A DNA stretch of 50,875 nucleotides, taken from the NCBI GenBank assembly GCA_020854035.1, contig JADZGE010000075.1, positions 1 through 50,875 on the forward strand. Reading direction: 5' to 3'. Origin of the DNA: Burkholderiales bacterium. Lineage in GTDB: Bacteria; Pseudomonadota; Gammaproteobacteria; Burkholderiales; SG8-41. The notes under the pieces were generated by a model. The model was not told the origin of the DNA. It did not search any database and saw only the letters and a program-made list of their open reading frames with translations. A program made the translations under genes and the position numbers. Positions 16,895-24,225 of this stretch are shown here, one piece after another. The first letter of the stretch is position 1; every line of letters begins with the position of its first letter.

Positions 16895-16923
16895 TACATG
16901 GGGACGAAACCTGGCGGCGCAAG
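16895..16923 (-). promoter_or_regulatory. sigma-32 (RpoH) heat-shock promoter
   Basis: On the minus strand the sequence is CTTGCGC, 13 nt, CCCCATGTA. The RpoH consensus is CTTGAAA, 11-16 nt, CCCCATnTA; the -10 half matches fully and the -35 half in its CTTG core. The predicted RNA start is about 33 nt before the Hsp20 ATG. The match fits the downstream genes (small heat-shock protein and lon). Confidence 0.7.
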
Positions 16924-17090
16924 GCGAGGCGATCTCCGGCGGGGCGAAGCGGGATGGAACCGGGAAGCGAGACGGCGGCCCGCGGGAGCCGCGTGGCTGC
17001 GCCGCGATCAGGCGCGGCCACGCGCAAGGGGGCCCGCGCGTGGCCCTGAATCCGGGCGGGGGCGGCCCGGCGTGCCCCCGCGCCTGCCGT

Positions 17091-17297
17091 TCAGGCGGGC
17101 TTCAACTGATCGGCGGAGGACTTGCCGTCCCTGCCACGCACGATCTCGAACTGCACCTTCTGGTTCTCGGCGAGCGTTCCCATCCCGGCGCGCTCGACCG
17201 CCGAGATATGCACGAACACGTCCTTCGAGCCATCTTCCGGCTGTATGAACCCGTAGCCCTTGGTCTTGTTGAACCACTTCACTTTCCCGATCGGCAC
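17091..17297 (-). CDS. cold-shock protein, CspA family
   Basis: A 68-residue single cold-shock domain protein that binds single-stranded nucleic acid and acts as RNA chaperone or antiterminator. The RNA-binding motifs KGYGFI (RNP1, about 13-18) and VFVHIS (RNP2, about 27-32) are present, plus VKWFN at the start. The start is the GTG at 17297, with AGAGGAGG 5-7 nt upstream, because family members begin M-x-x-G-x-V-K-W-F-N. The annotated frame is open further upstream but does not look coding. A monocistronic gene between the Hsp20-lon unit and the TRAP operon. Confidence 0.95.
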   Translation of the reverse strand: MPIGKVKWFNKTKGYGFIQPEDGSKDVFVHISAVERAGMGTLAENQKVQFEIVRGRDGKSSADQLKPA

Positions 17298-17424
17298 AAA
17301 TACCTCCTCTGGATGGGCGAACGCGGTGCGCCGCTCGCGCAGTGTAATCCATCGTGTCCCGTGGCGCACCACGCGGGGCGGGCGGGTCGCGCGCGGCGCG
17401 GCGCACCCCGTTTCGCCGGCGCCC

Positions 17425-18774
17425 CTACTTCCCGAGCGTCGTGCCGAGCGCGGGCAGCCACGTGGCGACACCCGGAAAGGCGGCGATCACGACGACGACG
17501 CCGAGCAGCGCGAACCAGTAGGGCACCGAGCCGCGGAAGATCTCGCCCACCGAGCCTTCCTCGGGCAGCGCGGCCTTCACCGTGAATACCAAGATACCGA
17601 AGGGCGGCGTGAGCAGCCCGCATTCGATCGCGAGTATGCCGAGTACCGCGAACGCCAGCGGGTCGAAGCCCACCGCCGCCGCGACCGGCGCGAACACCGG
17701 CACGGTGAGGAGAATGATCGAAATGGAATCGATCAGGCAGCCGAGAACGAACCAGACCGCGACCATGATCGCGAGCACGCCGAAAACGCCGAGGCCCGAA
17801 GCCAGGAAAAGCTCCTTGACGGCCCCGGTGACGCCGGTCATGGACAGCACGCGCGAGTAGAGCTGGGCGCAGAAGAGCAGCATGAGCAGCGGCGCCGAAG
17901 TGCGCCCCACCGCCAGCACCACCTCGTAGATCTCCTTCGTCCCGAGGCCCTTCCACAGGGCGAGCAGCAGCGCGAGCGCGGCGCCCACCCCGGCGCCCTC
18001 GGTCGGCGTGAAAAACCCGAGCCAGATGCCCCCGAGCGTCGCCGCGATGAGCAGCAGCACGAGGAGCGTGCTCGCCAGTACCTCGCGAAACTCCGCGTCC
18101 GTGAGCGCCGTATCGCCCCCGCCATCGCGCGCGGCCGCCTTCGTCCCCGCGCCCACCCGCTCCGGCTGGAACCAGGCGACGCCGAGGATGTAAAGGCAGT
18201 AGAACGCGACCAGCACGAAGCCGGGGAATATGCCCGCGATGAAGATCTTCCCGATCGCCTGTTCGGTCAGCACGCCCCACACGATCATGAGCACCGAGGG
18301 CGGGATCAGCATCCCGAGGCAGGCGCTGCCCGCGATGCAGCCGAGCGAGAACTTGCGTTCGTAGCCGTGGCGCTTCATCTCGGGATAGGCGATGCGCGAA
18401 AAGGCGGCGGCGGCGGCGATCGAGACACCGGTCACGAACGCGAAGACGGCGTTCGCGAACACGGTCGCGATCGCGAGACGGCCGGGCAGGAAGCGCGTCA
18501 GCCGGTTGATGAGCGCGAACAGGTCGCGCGTCGCCCCGCACTTCGCCAGGAAATCCCCCATCAGCATGAACAGCGGAATGACCGCGAAAACGTAGTCGCG
18601 CAGCGACTCGTAGGCGGTGTTGGCGATGAAGTTTCGCACCACCGTCATGTCGCCCTGCATCATGTAGATGCCGGCGACAGCGCCCATGCCGAGCGCGACG
18701 GCGACGTGCACGCCGGCGAACACCATCACCATCATGATGGCGAGCAGCGCGAACATCTCTACCGTGCCGAACAT
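17425..18774 (-). CDS. TRAP transporter large permease (DctM family)
   Basis: The 449-residue inner-membrane protein is the large subunit of a tripartite ATP-independent periplasmic transporter, which moves the substrate using a sodium or proton gradient. It is strongly hydrophobic with about 12-13 membrane spans. Family segments are visible, such as [18 protein letters not shown] near the N-terminus and [20 protein letters not shown] around residue 150. It is the last gene of a receptor-small permease-large permease operon, 43 bp after the small permease. The substrate is determined by the receptor and is not known. Confidence 0.93.
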   Translation of the reverse strand: MFGTVEMFALLAIMMVMVFAGVHVAVALGMGAVAGIYMMQGDMTVVRNFIANTAYESLRDYVFAVIPLFMLMGDFLAKCGATRDLFALINRLTRFLPGRLAIATVFANAVFAFVTGVSIAAAAAFSRIAYPEMKRHGYERKFSLGCIAGSACLGMLIPPSVLMIVWGVLTEQAIGKIFIAGIFPGFVLVAFYCLYILGVAWFQPERVGAGTKAAARDGGGDTALTDAEFREVLASTLLVLLLIAATLGGIWLGFFTPTEGAGVGAALALLLALWKGLGTKEIYEVVLAVGRTSAPLLMLLFCAQLYSRVLSMTGVTGAVKELFLASGLGVFGVLAIMVAVWFVLGCLIDSISIILLTVPVFAPVAAAVGFDPLAFAVLGILAIECGLLTPPFGILVFTVKAALPEEGSVGEIFRGSVPYWFALLGVVVVIAAFPGVATWLPALGTTLGK

Positions 18775-18817
18775 GGGTGTCGTCCTCGTGCCGTGGACAC
18801 GCGCGGCGGAGCGCGGC

Positions 18818-19354
18818 CTAGGCGACTCTCTCGTCGAGCGCCGGGCCGGCGGGCGGCGCGGGCGGGGCGCCGGAGACGAGAGAGCGCGCGCGCTCGAGCG
18901 CGAGCAGGAGGTAGTTGAACGCCGCGAGGAAGCTGCCGAGGACCACCAGGAAGCGCGCGGGCCAGACCGGCACCCGCAGCGCCCCCTCGCCCTCGAACTC
19001 GCCGGAAACCCACGCGTAGTGCGCGGGCTCCACGCTCCCCCAGACGATGAGCGAGAAGAACGCGACGCCGAGCAGCGCGCCGAAGAGGTCGCAGGCGCGC
19101 TTCACCGGCGCCGGCAGGTAGACGTGCACGGCGTCCACCCAGATCATGCCCCCGCTGCGGATCGCGTAGGCGGCCTGCAGCCACAGGATCATCACGATCG
19201 AGCCCGACACGATCTCGGGCGTGCCCTTCACGGGGCTGTTGAAGACGACGCGCCCGATCACGTCCGCGCACACGAGGAAACAGAGCAGGAAGGCGAGCAG
19301 CGCCGCCGCGGCGAGCAGCGCGCGCGCGATCCAGTCGTTCAGGCGAAGCAGCAC
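18818..19354 (-). CDS. TRAP transporter small permease (DctQ family)
   Basis: A 178-residue protein with four predicted membrane spans, including RALLAAAALLAFLLCFLVC near the N-terminus and a second pair after AYAIRSGGMIWVDAV. It is the DctQ-type scaffold subunit that holds the large permease in a TRAP transporter. It sits 43 bp upstream of the large permease and 133 bp downstream of the receptor gene, all on the minus strand. The C-terminus is Ala/Pro-rich and probably disordered. Confidence 0.88.
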   Translation of the reverse strand: MLLRLNDWIARALLAAAALLAFLLCFLVCADVIGRVVFNSPVKGTPEIVSGSIVMILWLQAAYAIRSGGMIWVDAVHVYLPAPVKRACDLFGALLGVAFFSLIVWGSVEPAHYAWVSGEFEGEGALRVPVWPARFLVVLGSFLAAFNYLLLALERARSLVSGAPPAPPAGPALDERVA

Positions 19355-19487
19355 GCCGGCCTTGACGGTGTGAGTGGTGACGCGCGCCGGGGAGGCGGTG
19401 CCGGAACGCGACCCGCGCGCCGAACGGCGGCGAACCGCCCGTTCGAACGCGCGAACGCGAACCGCAGCGATGCTTCCGGATTCGCGG

Positions 19488-20558
19488 CTACTTGACCGGG
19501 TAGCGTACCGGCCACTTGTGGCCGAGCTTCTCCGCCTGCTCGAGCGCGAGCTTGAGCACCTGGGTCCCCGGCAAGCCCTTCTTGTCGAGTTCGGTCGCTT
19601 TCTCCTGCGGCCAGCCCTTGAGCGAGTTGGCCCAGTCGACGCGCACCGACTCCGGCACGGCCTTCACCGTCGCGCCGAAGGACTTCAACTGCTCGACCTG
19701 CCTGGGATAGTTCACCTTGTTGACCGTGCCGGTCTTCGCCTCGTACTCCCGCCCGACTTCGAGGATGATGTCCTGTACTTCCTTCGGCAGCTTCTTCCAG
19801 CGCGCCGAGTTGATCGTGAGCCCGTGCCAGGTGATGGCGCCAAAACCCACCTCCGTGTAGAACTTGCCGACCTCGTAGAGCTTGAAATTGACGTAGCCCG
19901 ACGGGAACATGATCCAGCCGTTATAGACCCCCGTCTGCATCGAGGTGTAGGCGTCCGGCAGCGAGGACTGCACCGGCGTCGCCCCGGCGTACTCCAGCCA
20001 CTTGAGGTTCAACCCGGCCCCCGCGAGCTTGCGGCCCTTCAGGTCCGAGACCTTGCTCCACTCGAAGGAGGTGCCCAGGTTGTAGCCGTTGTCGGCGATC
20101 AGCGCGATCAGCTTCTGGCTGAAGCGGTCCTCGAACACCTTCGACATATAGGGCACCTTGTCGTACACGGCGCGGGCGAGCTTCACGCTCACCTCCGGGT
20201 CCATGGTGCCGAACGGAAGCATCACCTGGAACGCGTGGAGCGGCAGGTTCGAGGGCTCGAAGCAGAAGCAATAGCCGCCGATGTCGATGATGCCGCTTTG
20301 CACTCCTTCGAGCGTGTCGGCGACCTTGACCATCGCGCCGCCGTAGCCCTCGATGAACTCGACCTTGTGCTTGGTGCGAGCCGCGACGCGCTTCGTCACC
20401 TCCGGCACGAAGAAGCTCTGCATCAGGTCGACGTAGGTGTTCGCGGGCGGATGTCCCGAGGCGATGCGCAGCTTGATGTCCGCGGCATGCGCGGGCGCGC
20501 CAATCCCTCCAGCCACCGCCAGCGCCGTGACACAGGCCGTGAGCAGCGTGCGTTTCAT
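19488..20558 (-). CDS. TRAP transporter solute receptor (DctP family)
   Basis: The 356-residue periplasmic receptor begins with a signal peptide (MKRTLLTACVTALAVAGG followed by AHA and then ADIKL), placing cleavage near residue 26. The mature part has TRAP receptor features: RIASGHPPANTYVDLMQSFF, the KGRKLAGAGLNLKWLEYAGA segment, GVYNGWIMFPSGY and the late ERPxxKxGxx-like helices. Family receptors usually bind organic acids through an arginine, but the ligand is unknown here. The ATG at 20558 is fixed by the leader and a GGGAGGGGGAG site. A promoter with a perfect TTGACA -35 lies 40 nt upstream. Confidence 0.93.
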   Translation of the reverse strand: MKRTLLTACVTALAVAGGIGAPAHAADIKLRIASGHPPANTYVDLMQSFFVPEVTKRVAARTKHKVEFIEGYGGAMVKVADTLEGVQSGIIDIGGYCFCFEPSNLPLHAFQVMLPFGTMDPEVSVKLARAVYDKVPYMSKVFEDRFSQKLIALIADNGYNLGTSFEWSKVSDLKGRKLAGAGLNLKWLEYAGATPVQSSLPDAYTSMQTGVYNGWIMFPSGYVNFKLYEVGKFYTEVGFGAITWHGLTINSARWKKLPKEVQDIILEVGREYEAKTGTVNKVNYPRQVEQLKSFGATVKAVPESVRVDWANSLKGWPQEKATELDKKGLPGTQVLKLALEQAEKLGHKWPVRYPVK

Positions 20559-20589
20559 TTTCTCCCCCTCCCGAGAGTTGATCGAAGAA

Positions 20590-20609
20590 GCGCATTGATG
20601 TTGCGCATT
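20590..20609 (-). promoter_or_regulatory. direct repeat flanking the -10 of the TRAP operon promoter
   Basis: GCGCATT occurs at 20590-20596 and again at 20603-20609, 13 bp apart, on either side of the CAACAT -10 hexamer. Spacing near one helical turn suggests a binding site for a transcription factor that would control uptake. No regulator gene is adjacent. Confidence 0.35.
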
Positions 20610-20626
20610 CCCGAAGTCCCTGTCAA
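20598..20626 (-). promoter_or_regulatory. sigma-70 promoter of the TRAP operon
   Basis: On the minus strand TTGACA (20621-20626), 17 nt, CAACAT (20598-20603). The -35 is perfect, the -10 weak, as expected for a regulated promoter. The predicted RNA start is about 33 nt before the receptor gene. Confidence 0.5.
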
Positions 20627-20658
20627 TACGGCGGGGAGCGGCGCCGGGCACGCGCCGA

Positions 20659-20687
20659 TTGCCAACACGCCGCCATCTCGCTAGATT
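20659..20687 (+). promoter_or_regulatory. sigma-70 promoter of the bicupin gene
   Basis: TTGCCA (20659-20664), 17 nt, TAGATT (20682-20687) on the plus strand, with the RNA start predicted near 20694 and 37 nt of leader before the ATG at 20731. Confidence 0.5.
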
Positions 20688-20730
20688 ACGGTCCGCGGAA
20701 CGATTCCGGTCCCAGCGCAAGGAGAACGCC

Positions 20731-21570
20731 ATGGCGGTCCATTTCAATGAAAGCACGGTCTCGCGGGAACCGTTCGGCGCCGGCGCCGAACGCCAGCGCC
20801 TGCTCACCACGGAACGGGTGGCCGGCACCAACATACTGCTCGACCGCTGGACGCTCGGCCCCGCGGCGGTCACCGAAATCGAGGTCTCCGCGACGAGCCT
20901 CGTGTGGTGCCAGGTCCTGGAGGGCGAGGCACGGCTCGCGCACGCCGGCGGCGAAGAGCGCCTCGGCGACTCGCACCTCGTGTTCCTGCCGCCGCGCTTT
21001 CGCGGCACGCTCGCGAGCGGCGCCGGCGCCGTGCTGCTTCACGCCGAGGTGCCGAACGCCGCCCGCTTCGACCCGGCATTCGCGACCAGCCCGCCGGCGC
21101 TCCGGATCGTGGACTGGAAGAACGAGCCGGTGCTCGACTCCCAGCACGACGCCCGCAAGCGCATCTACGTGGTGACCCCGAAGCTCTTCGGGGTGAAGGC
21201 CATCAAGGGCGAAATGATCATCTATCCCCCCGGCACGAAGGCGTCGAACCATCATCACGAGGGCGCCGAGCACTTCATGTATCTCACGCGCGGCAGCGGC
21301 ACGGCGCACGCGAACGAGGAGCCCTTCCCGGTGCGCAAGGGCGACCTCGTCTACTACGCGGAAGGCGAGCGCCACTACTTCGTGAGCGACGGCGCCGAGG
21401 ACATGGTCTTCGTCGAGTTCTTCGTGCCCGGCGAGTTCCGCACGGTGTGGGCGACGAACGAACCGGTGTGCACGTGGCTGCCATCGGGACGCAACATCCG
21501 TGGCGAGAAGCCGGCGCGGGAGATCCAGGCGCACGGTGGCGCGGACTCGACGAGCGCGCAGGACGTGTGA
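20731..21570 (+). CDS. bicupin domain protein
   Basis: The 279-residue protein has two cupin barrels. The first (about 1-115) lacks clear metal-binding histidines. The second (about 135-245) has SNHHHEGAEHFMYLTRGSG, where two His, Glu and a third His would bind Fe, Mn or Zn, and a later partner in GERHYF. Bicupins include dioxygenases, isomerases and decarboxylases; no specific activity can be chosen. AAGGAG lies 7 nt before the ATG at 20731. It is divergent from the TRAP operon, and its product may act on the imported compound. No signal peptide is seen. Confidence 0.85.
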   Translation: MAVHFNESTVSREPFGAGAERQRLLTTERVAGTNILLDRWTLGPAAVTEIEVSATSLVWCQVLEGEARLAHAGGEERLGDSHLVFLPPRFRGTLASGAGAVLLHAEVPNAARFDPAFATSPPALRIVDWKNEPVLDSQHDARKRIYVVTPKLFGVKAIKGEMIIYPPGTKASNHHHEGAEHFMYLTRGSGTAHANEEPFPVRKGDLVYYAEGERHYFVSDGAEDMVFVEFFVPGEFRTVWATNEPVCTWLPSGRNIRGEKPAREIQAHGGADSTSAQDV

Positions 21571-21698
21571 GGAGAGCGGCCAGCGGTCAAGTTCTGTTGC
21601 TGCGGGCCGGGATGATCGCCGCCCCGACGAGTACCGGCGGCCGGCGGCCTGCTCCCGAGGGCCGCCGCGGACCCTGAAACGTCGTGGCATACCGACTC

Positions 21699-22580
21699 AT
21701 GCGGATGCGGCTCATCCTGGTGACCCTGGTGCTCGCCTGCGCCGGATCGGCGCCGGCGCAGGAGCGCTTTTCCATCTTCGTACCGAGCGACCAGGAGAAC
21801 GTGGAGCGCATGCTGAAGCTCGCCGAGCTGCGCGAGGGCGACGTGGTCGTGGATCTCGGTTCCGGTGACGGGCGCGTCGTGCTGAGCGCGGCGCGGATGA
21901 ATCCCGGGGTCACGGGCTGGGGCGTTGACATCGATCCGAAGCTCGTCGCCGAATCGAACGCCGAAGCGAAGAAGCAGGGCCTCGCCGGGCGCGTGCGGTT
22001 CATCCACGAAAACGCGTTCGACACCGATCTCTCGAAGGCGAGCGTCATCGCCATGTGGTTCTGGCCCGAGATGCAGCGGCTGCTGCGCCCGGTGATCCTC
22101 GCCCGGGCGCGTCCCGGCACACGCGTCATCACCAATATCTGGGACCTTGGATCGTGGCCGCCCGACCGTGTCGATACGAACGGCTCTCCCGTCAGCATGT
22201 GGGTCGTGCCGGCGCGCGTCGCAGGCTACTGGAACTGGGATCTCAGGATCGGCAAGCGGGCGGTCTCGTACTCGGCGATCGTGGAGCAGCGTTTCCAGGC
22301 GATCGAGGGGGCGGTGCGCACCGGCATCCGGAGGGAGCTCTTCCAGGACCCGAAGTTGAACGGCGAGAATATTTCGTTCGGCCTGTCCTTGACGATCGAC
22401 GGGCTGGGCTTCACGCGGCATGAGTTCCGCGGCAAGGTGCGGGACGGGGTCGTCGAGGGCACGGTACGCGTGTCGCTGCCGCCGCACGAGACCTCGATGG
22501 AACTGCCCTGGCGTGCGATCCGGTCGGAGACAACCACCTACTTCGCGCCGACCGGAACGAATATCCCGGCGAGCCAGTAA
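21699..22580 (+). CDS. class I SAM methyltransferase-like protein with signal peptide
   Basis: The protein (about 293 residues from the ATG at 21699; GTG at 21684 is an alternative) starts with a typical signal peptide, MRLILVTLVLACAGSAPAQ. A Rossmann methyltransferase domain follows: VVVDLGSGDGRVV is the SAM-binding motif I, and GWGVDIDPKLV supplies the acidic ribose-binding residue. After VPARVAGYWNWDL comes a beta-rich C-terminal domain (about 200-290) ending in TVRVSLPPHE. It has a paralogue at 33153-33968 with the same architecture. SAM is not expected in the periplasm, so the location or the cofactor is puzzling. Substrate unknown. Confidence 0.8.
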   Translation: MRMRLILVTLVLACAGSAPAQERFSIFVPSDQENVERMLKLAELREGDVVVDLGSGDGRVVLSAARMNPGVTGWGVDIDPKLVAESNAEAKKQGLAGRVRFIHENAFDTDLSKASVIAMWFWPEMQRLLRPVILARARPGTRVITNIWDLGSWPPDRVDTNGSPVSMWVVPARVAGYWNWDLRIGKRAVSYSAIVEQRFQAIEGAVRTGIRRELFQDPKLNGENISFGLSLTIDGLGFTRHEFRGKVRDGVVEGTVRVSLPPHETSMELPWRAIRSETTTYFAPTGTNIPASQ

Positions 22581-22672
22581 CCAGTGGTCAGTTGGCAGTA
22601 ACAGTAGCGAGTTGGCGGTAGTGGGTTGGCAGTAGTGGGTTGCGGGCGCCCGCCCGCCACCCGTTACTGGCT
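22581..22672. repeat. degenerate tandem repeat flanked by an inverted repeat
   Basis: Units of GTTGGC(A/G)GTAGT(GG) are repeated about three to four times between 22590 and 22641. AGCCAGTAAC at 22572-22581 and its complement GTTACTGGCT at 22663-22672 enclose the array. It fills the gap between two converging genes. It may be a variable-number repeat or part of a terminator structure. Confidence 0.55.
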
Positions 22673-22688
22673 GCGGCCCCCTGACTAC

Positions 22689-23144
22689 TTATCCCTGCCA
22701 CACCCCGTAGCCCTCCTCGCGCAACCCGATCGCGAGCTCGACCTCCATCTCGCGGGCGGCCTCGTAGGGCATGGGGTTGTAGCACTCGTAGAGTTCCGGC
22801 ATGAGGCGCAGGCCGTATTGCCGGACGTAGCGGTTCGCCTTGATGCCCGCCTTGTGCTTGTCGAAACGCACGTCGGGACTCTGCCCGGTCATCCCCACGT
22901 AGACGCACGGCTTCGCGGGATCGTGGCCGGGATTGCAGCGCCGGAATCGCGACTCGTACCAGACTTCCTTCGCGAGCAACACGACGTACACGGAGTGGTG
23001 CCAGCGCCGCGCGCTCCCGCCCCGCGGCGCCCGCGCCGGGCGAGAGCGATTCCGAACGCCACGATGCCCGCCGCCCGGGGGCGCGGCGGCGGCCGGGAAC
23101 GCGAACGCCGCCGGTCGTGTCCGCAATGTGAAACTGCCTGCCAT
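22689..23144 (-). CDS. GIY-YIG nuclease-like small protein
   Basis: From the ATG at 23144 the product has about 151 residues. The C-terminal 100 residues resemble a GIY-YIG domain: SVYVVLLAKEVWYESRFRRC, then CVYVGMTGQSPDVRFDKHKAG with the Tyr, the Gly and the Arg typical of the fold, and a helical end with EAAREMEVELAIGLREEG. The usual first GIY strand is replaced by VYVV, and two cysteines appear in an insertion, so catalytic competence is doubtful. The first 50 residues are Pro/Ala/Gly-rich and may not be coding. The start could also be further upstream. Convergent with the methyltransferase gene. Confidence 0.65.
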   Translation of the reverse strand: MAGSFTLRTRPAAFAFPAAAAPPGGGHRGVRNRSRPARAPRGGSARRWHHSVYVVLLAKEVWYESRFRRCNPGHDPAKPCVYVGMTGQSPDVRFDKHKAGIKANRYVRQYGLRLMPELYECYNPMPYEAAREMEVELAIGLREEGYGVWQG

Positions 23145-23289
23145 CGCCCCATCTCGCGCGCACTGCATCCGGGCGCGCCACCTATTGTAGACTTCCGCAC
23201 GGCCACGATCGGACACGAATGGACGCCGCGGCGAAGCGGCGCCGGCGTTTGCCGCGACTCGCAGAGCGACCAGCGAACGGAGGATCCCC

Positions 23290-24153
23290 ATGACGATGAC
23301 CTACCACCCCTCGGCCGCGTTCCAGATAACCGAATGGGACGTCGAGTTCCGCAAGGCACCGAAACGCCAGTTGATGGCCCGCGTCTACCAGCCGCAGGCT
23401 CCGGGTCCGTTCCCGGTGCTGCTCGACGTGCACGGCGGCGCGTGGCACGACAAGGACCGGTTCGCCAACGTGCCGATGTGCCAGGCCGCGGCGCGCAGCG
23501 GCATGCTGGTGGTGGCGATCGACACCACGCTCTCGCACGAAGCGCCCTACCCGGCCTCGGTTCAGGACGTCAACTACGGCGTGCGGTGGCTGAAGCACCG
23601 CGCCCGCGAGTGGAGCGGCGAGGCCTCCACGATCGGCATTCTCGGCAGCTCGAGCGGCGGCCACGTCGCGCAGCTCGTCGGCATGCGCCCGCGCGATCCG
23701 CGCTACTGCGCGCTGCCGCTCGCCGAGGCCCCGCACCTCGACGCCACGGTCAACTACATCGCGACGCGCTCGCCGATCAGCGACTGCCACGCCCGCTACG
23801 AGCACATGGTGAAAACCAACCGGCCCGAGATGATCAGGAAGAGCAGGATGTACTTCGATCCGTGGGAGTCGATCTTCGAGGGCAACCCCATGCTGATCCT
23901 CGAGCGCGGCGAGAAGGTCTCGCTGCCGCCGATGCTCATCATGCAGGGGGAGCTTGATTCCAACGTGCCGTGGCGGATCTCGGAGAAGTTCGGCGAGCTC
24001 TACCGCAAGGCGGGCGGCGAATGCGAAGTCGAGATTTTCAAGGGCTGCGAGCACATGTGGATCCAGGATCCGGGCCCGCAGACCGACCGCGCGCACGAGG
24101 TGCTGAAGGCCTTCATCGCGCGGCAGCTCACGGCGCTGCGCAAGGCGGCGTAG
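23290..24153 (+). CDS. alpha/beta hydrolase (carboxylesterase type)
   Basis: A 287-residue cytoplasmic esterase of the hormone-sensitive-lipase/BD-FAE group. HGGAW (about 54-58) forms the oxyanion hole, GSSSGG carries the nucleophile at about Ser121, MQGELDSNVPW supplies the acid and CEHMW the histidine. GGAGGATCC lies about 8 nt before the ATG. It is followed 72 bp later by a thiamine-diphosphate enzyme on the same strand, so the two may serve one pathway. The substrate is unknown. Confidence 0.88.
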   Translation: MTMTYHPSAAFQITEWDVEFRKAPKRQLMARVYQPQAPGPFPVLLDVHGGAWHDKDRFANVPMCQAAARSGMLVVAIDTTLSHEAPYPASVQDVNYGVRWLKHRAREWSGEASTIGILGSSSGGHVAQLVGMRPRDPRYCALPLAEAPHLDATVNYIATRSPISDCHARYEHMVKTNRPEMIRKSRMYFDPWESIFEGNPMLILERGEKVSLPPMLIMQGELDSNVPWRISEKFGELYRKAGGECEVEIFKGCEHMWIQDPGPQTDRAHEVLKAFIARQLTALRKAA

Positions 24154-24225
24154 CCCGCCCGCGGGCGGCATTTCCCGTCACCCGCAATCGTCACCTTCAC
24201 CTCGTCACCCGTATTCGTCGCTTTC

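Noticed and set aside
17260..18918. 552-aa plus-strand ORF opposite the TRAP large permease
   Set aside because: His/Arg/Asp-rich low-quality translation mirrors the hydrophobic permease; shadow ORF.
24153..24170. GC-rich palindrome CCGCCCGCGGGCGG after the esterase gene as a terminator
   Set aside because: No T-tract follows and GC palindromes are frequent in this DNA.
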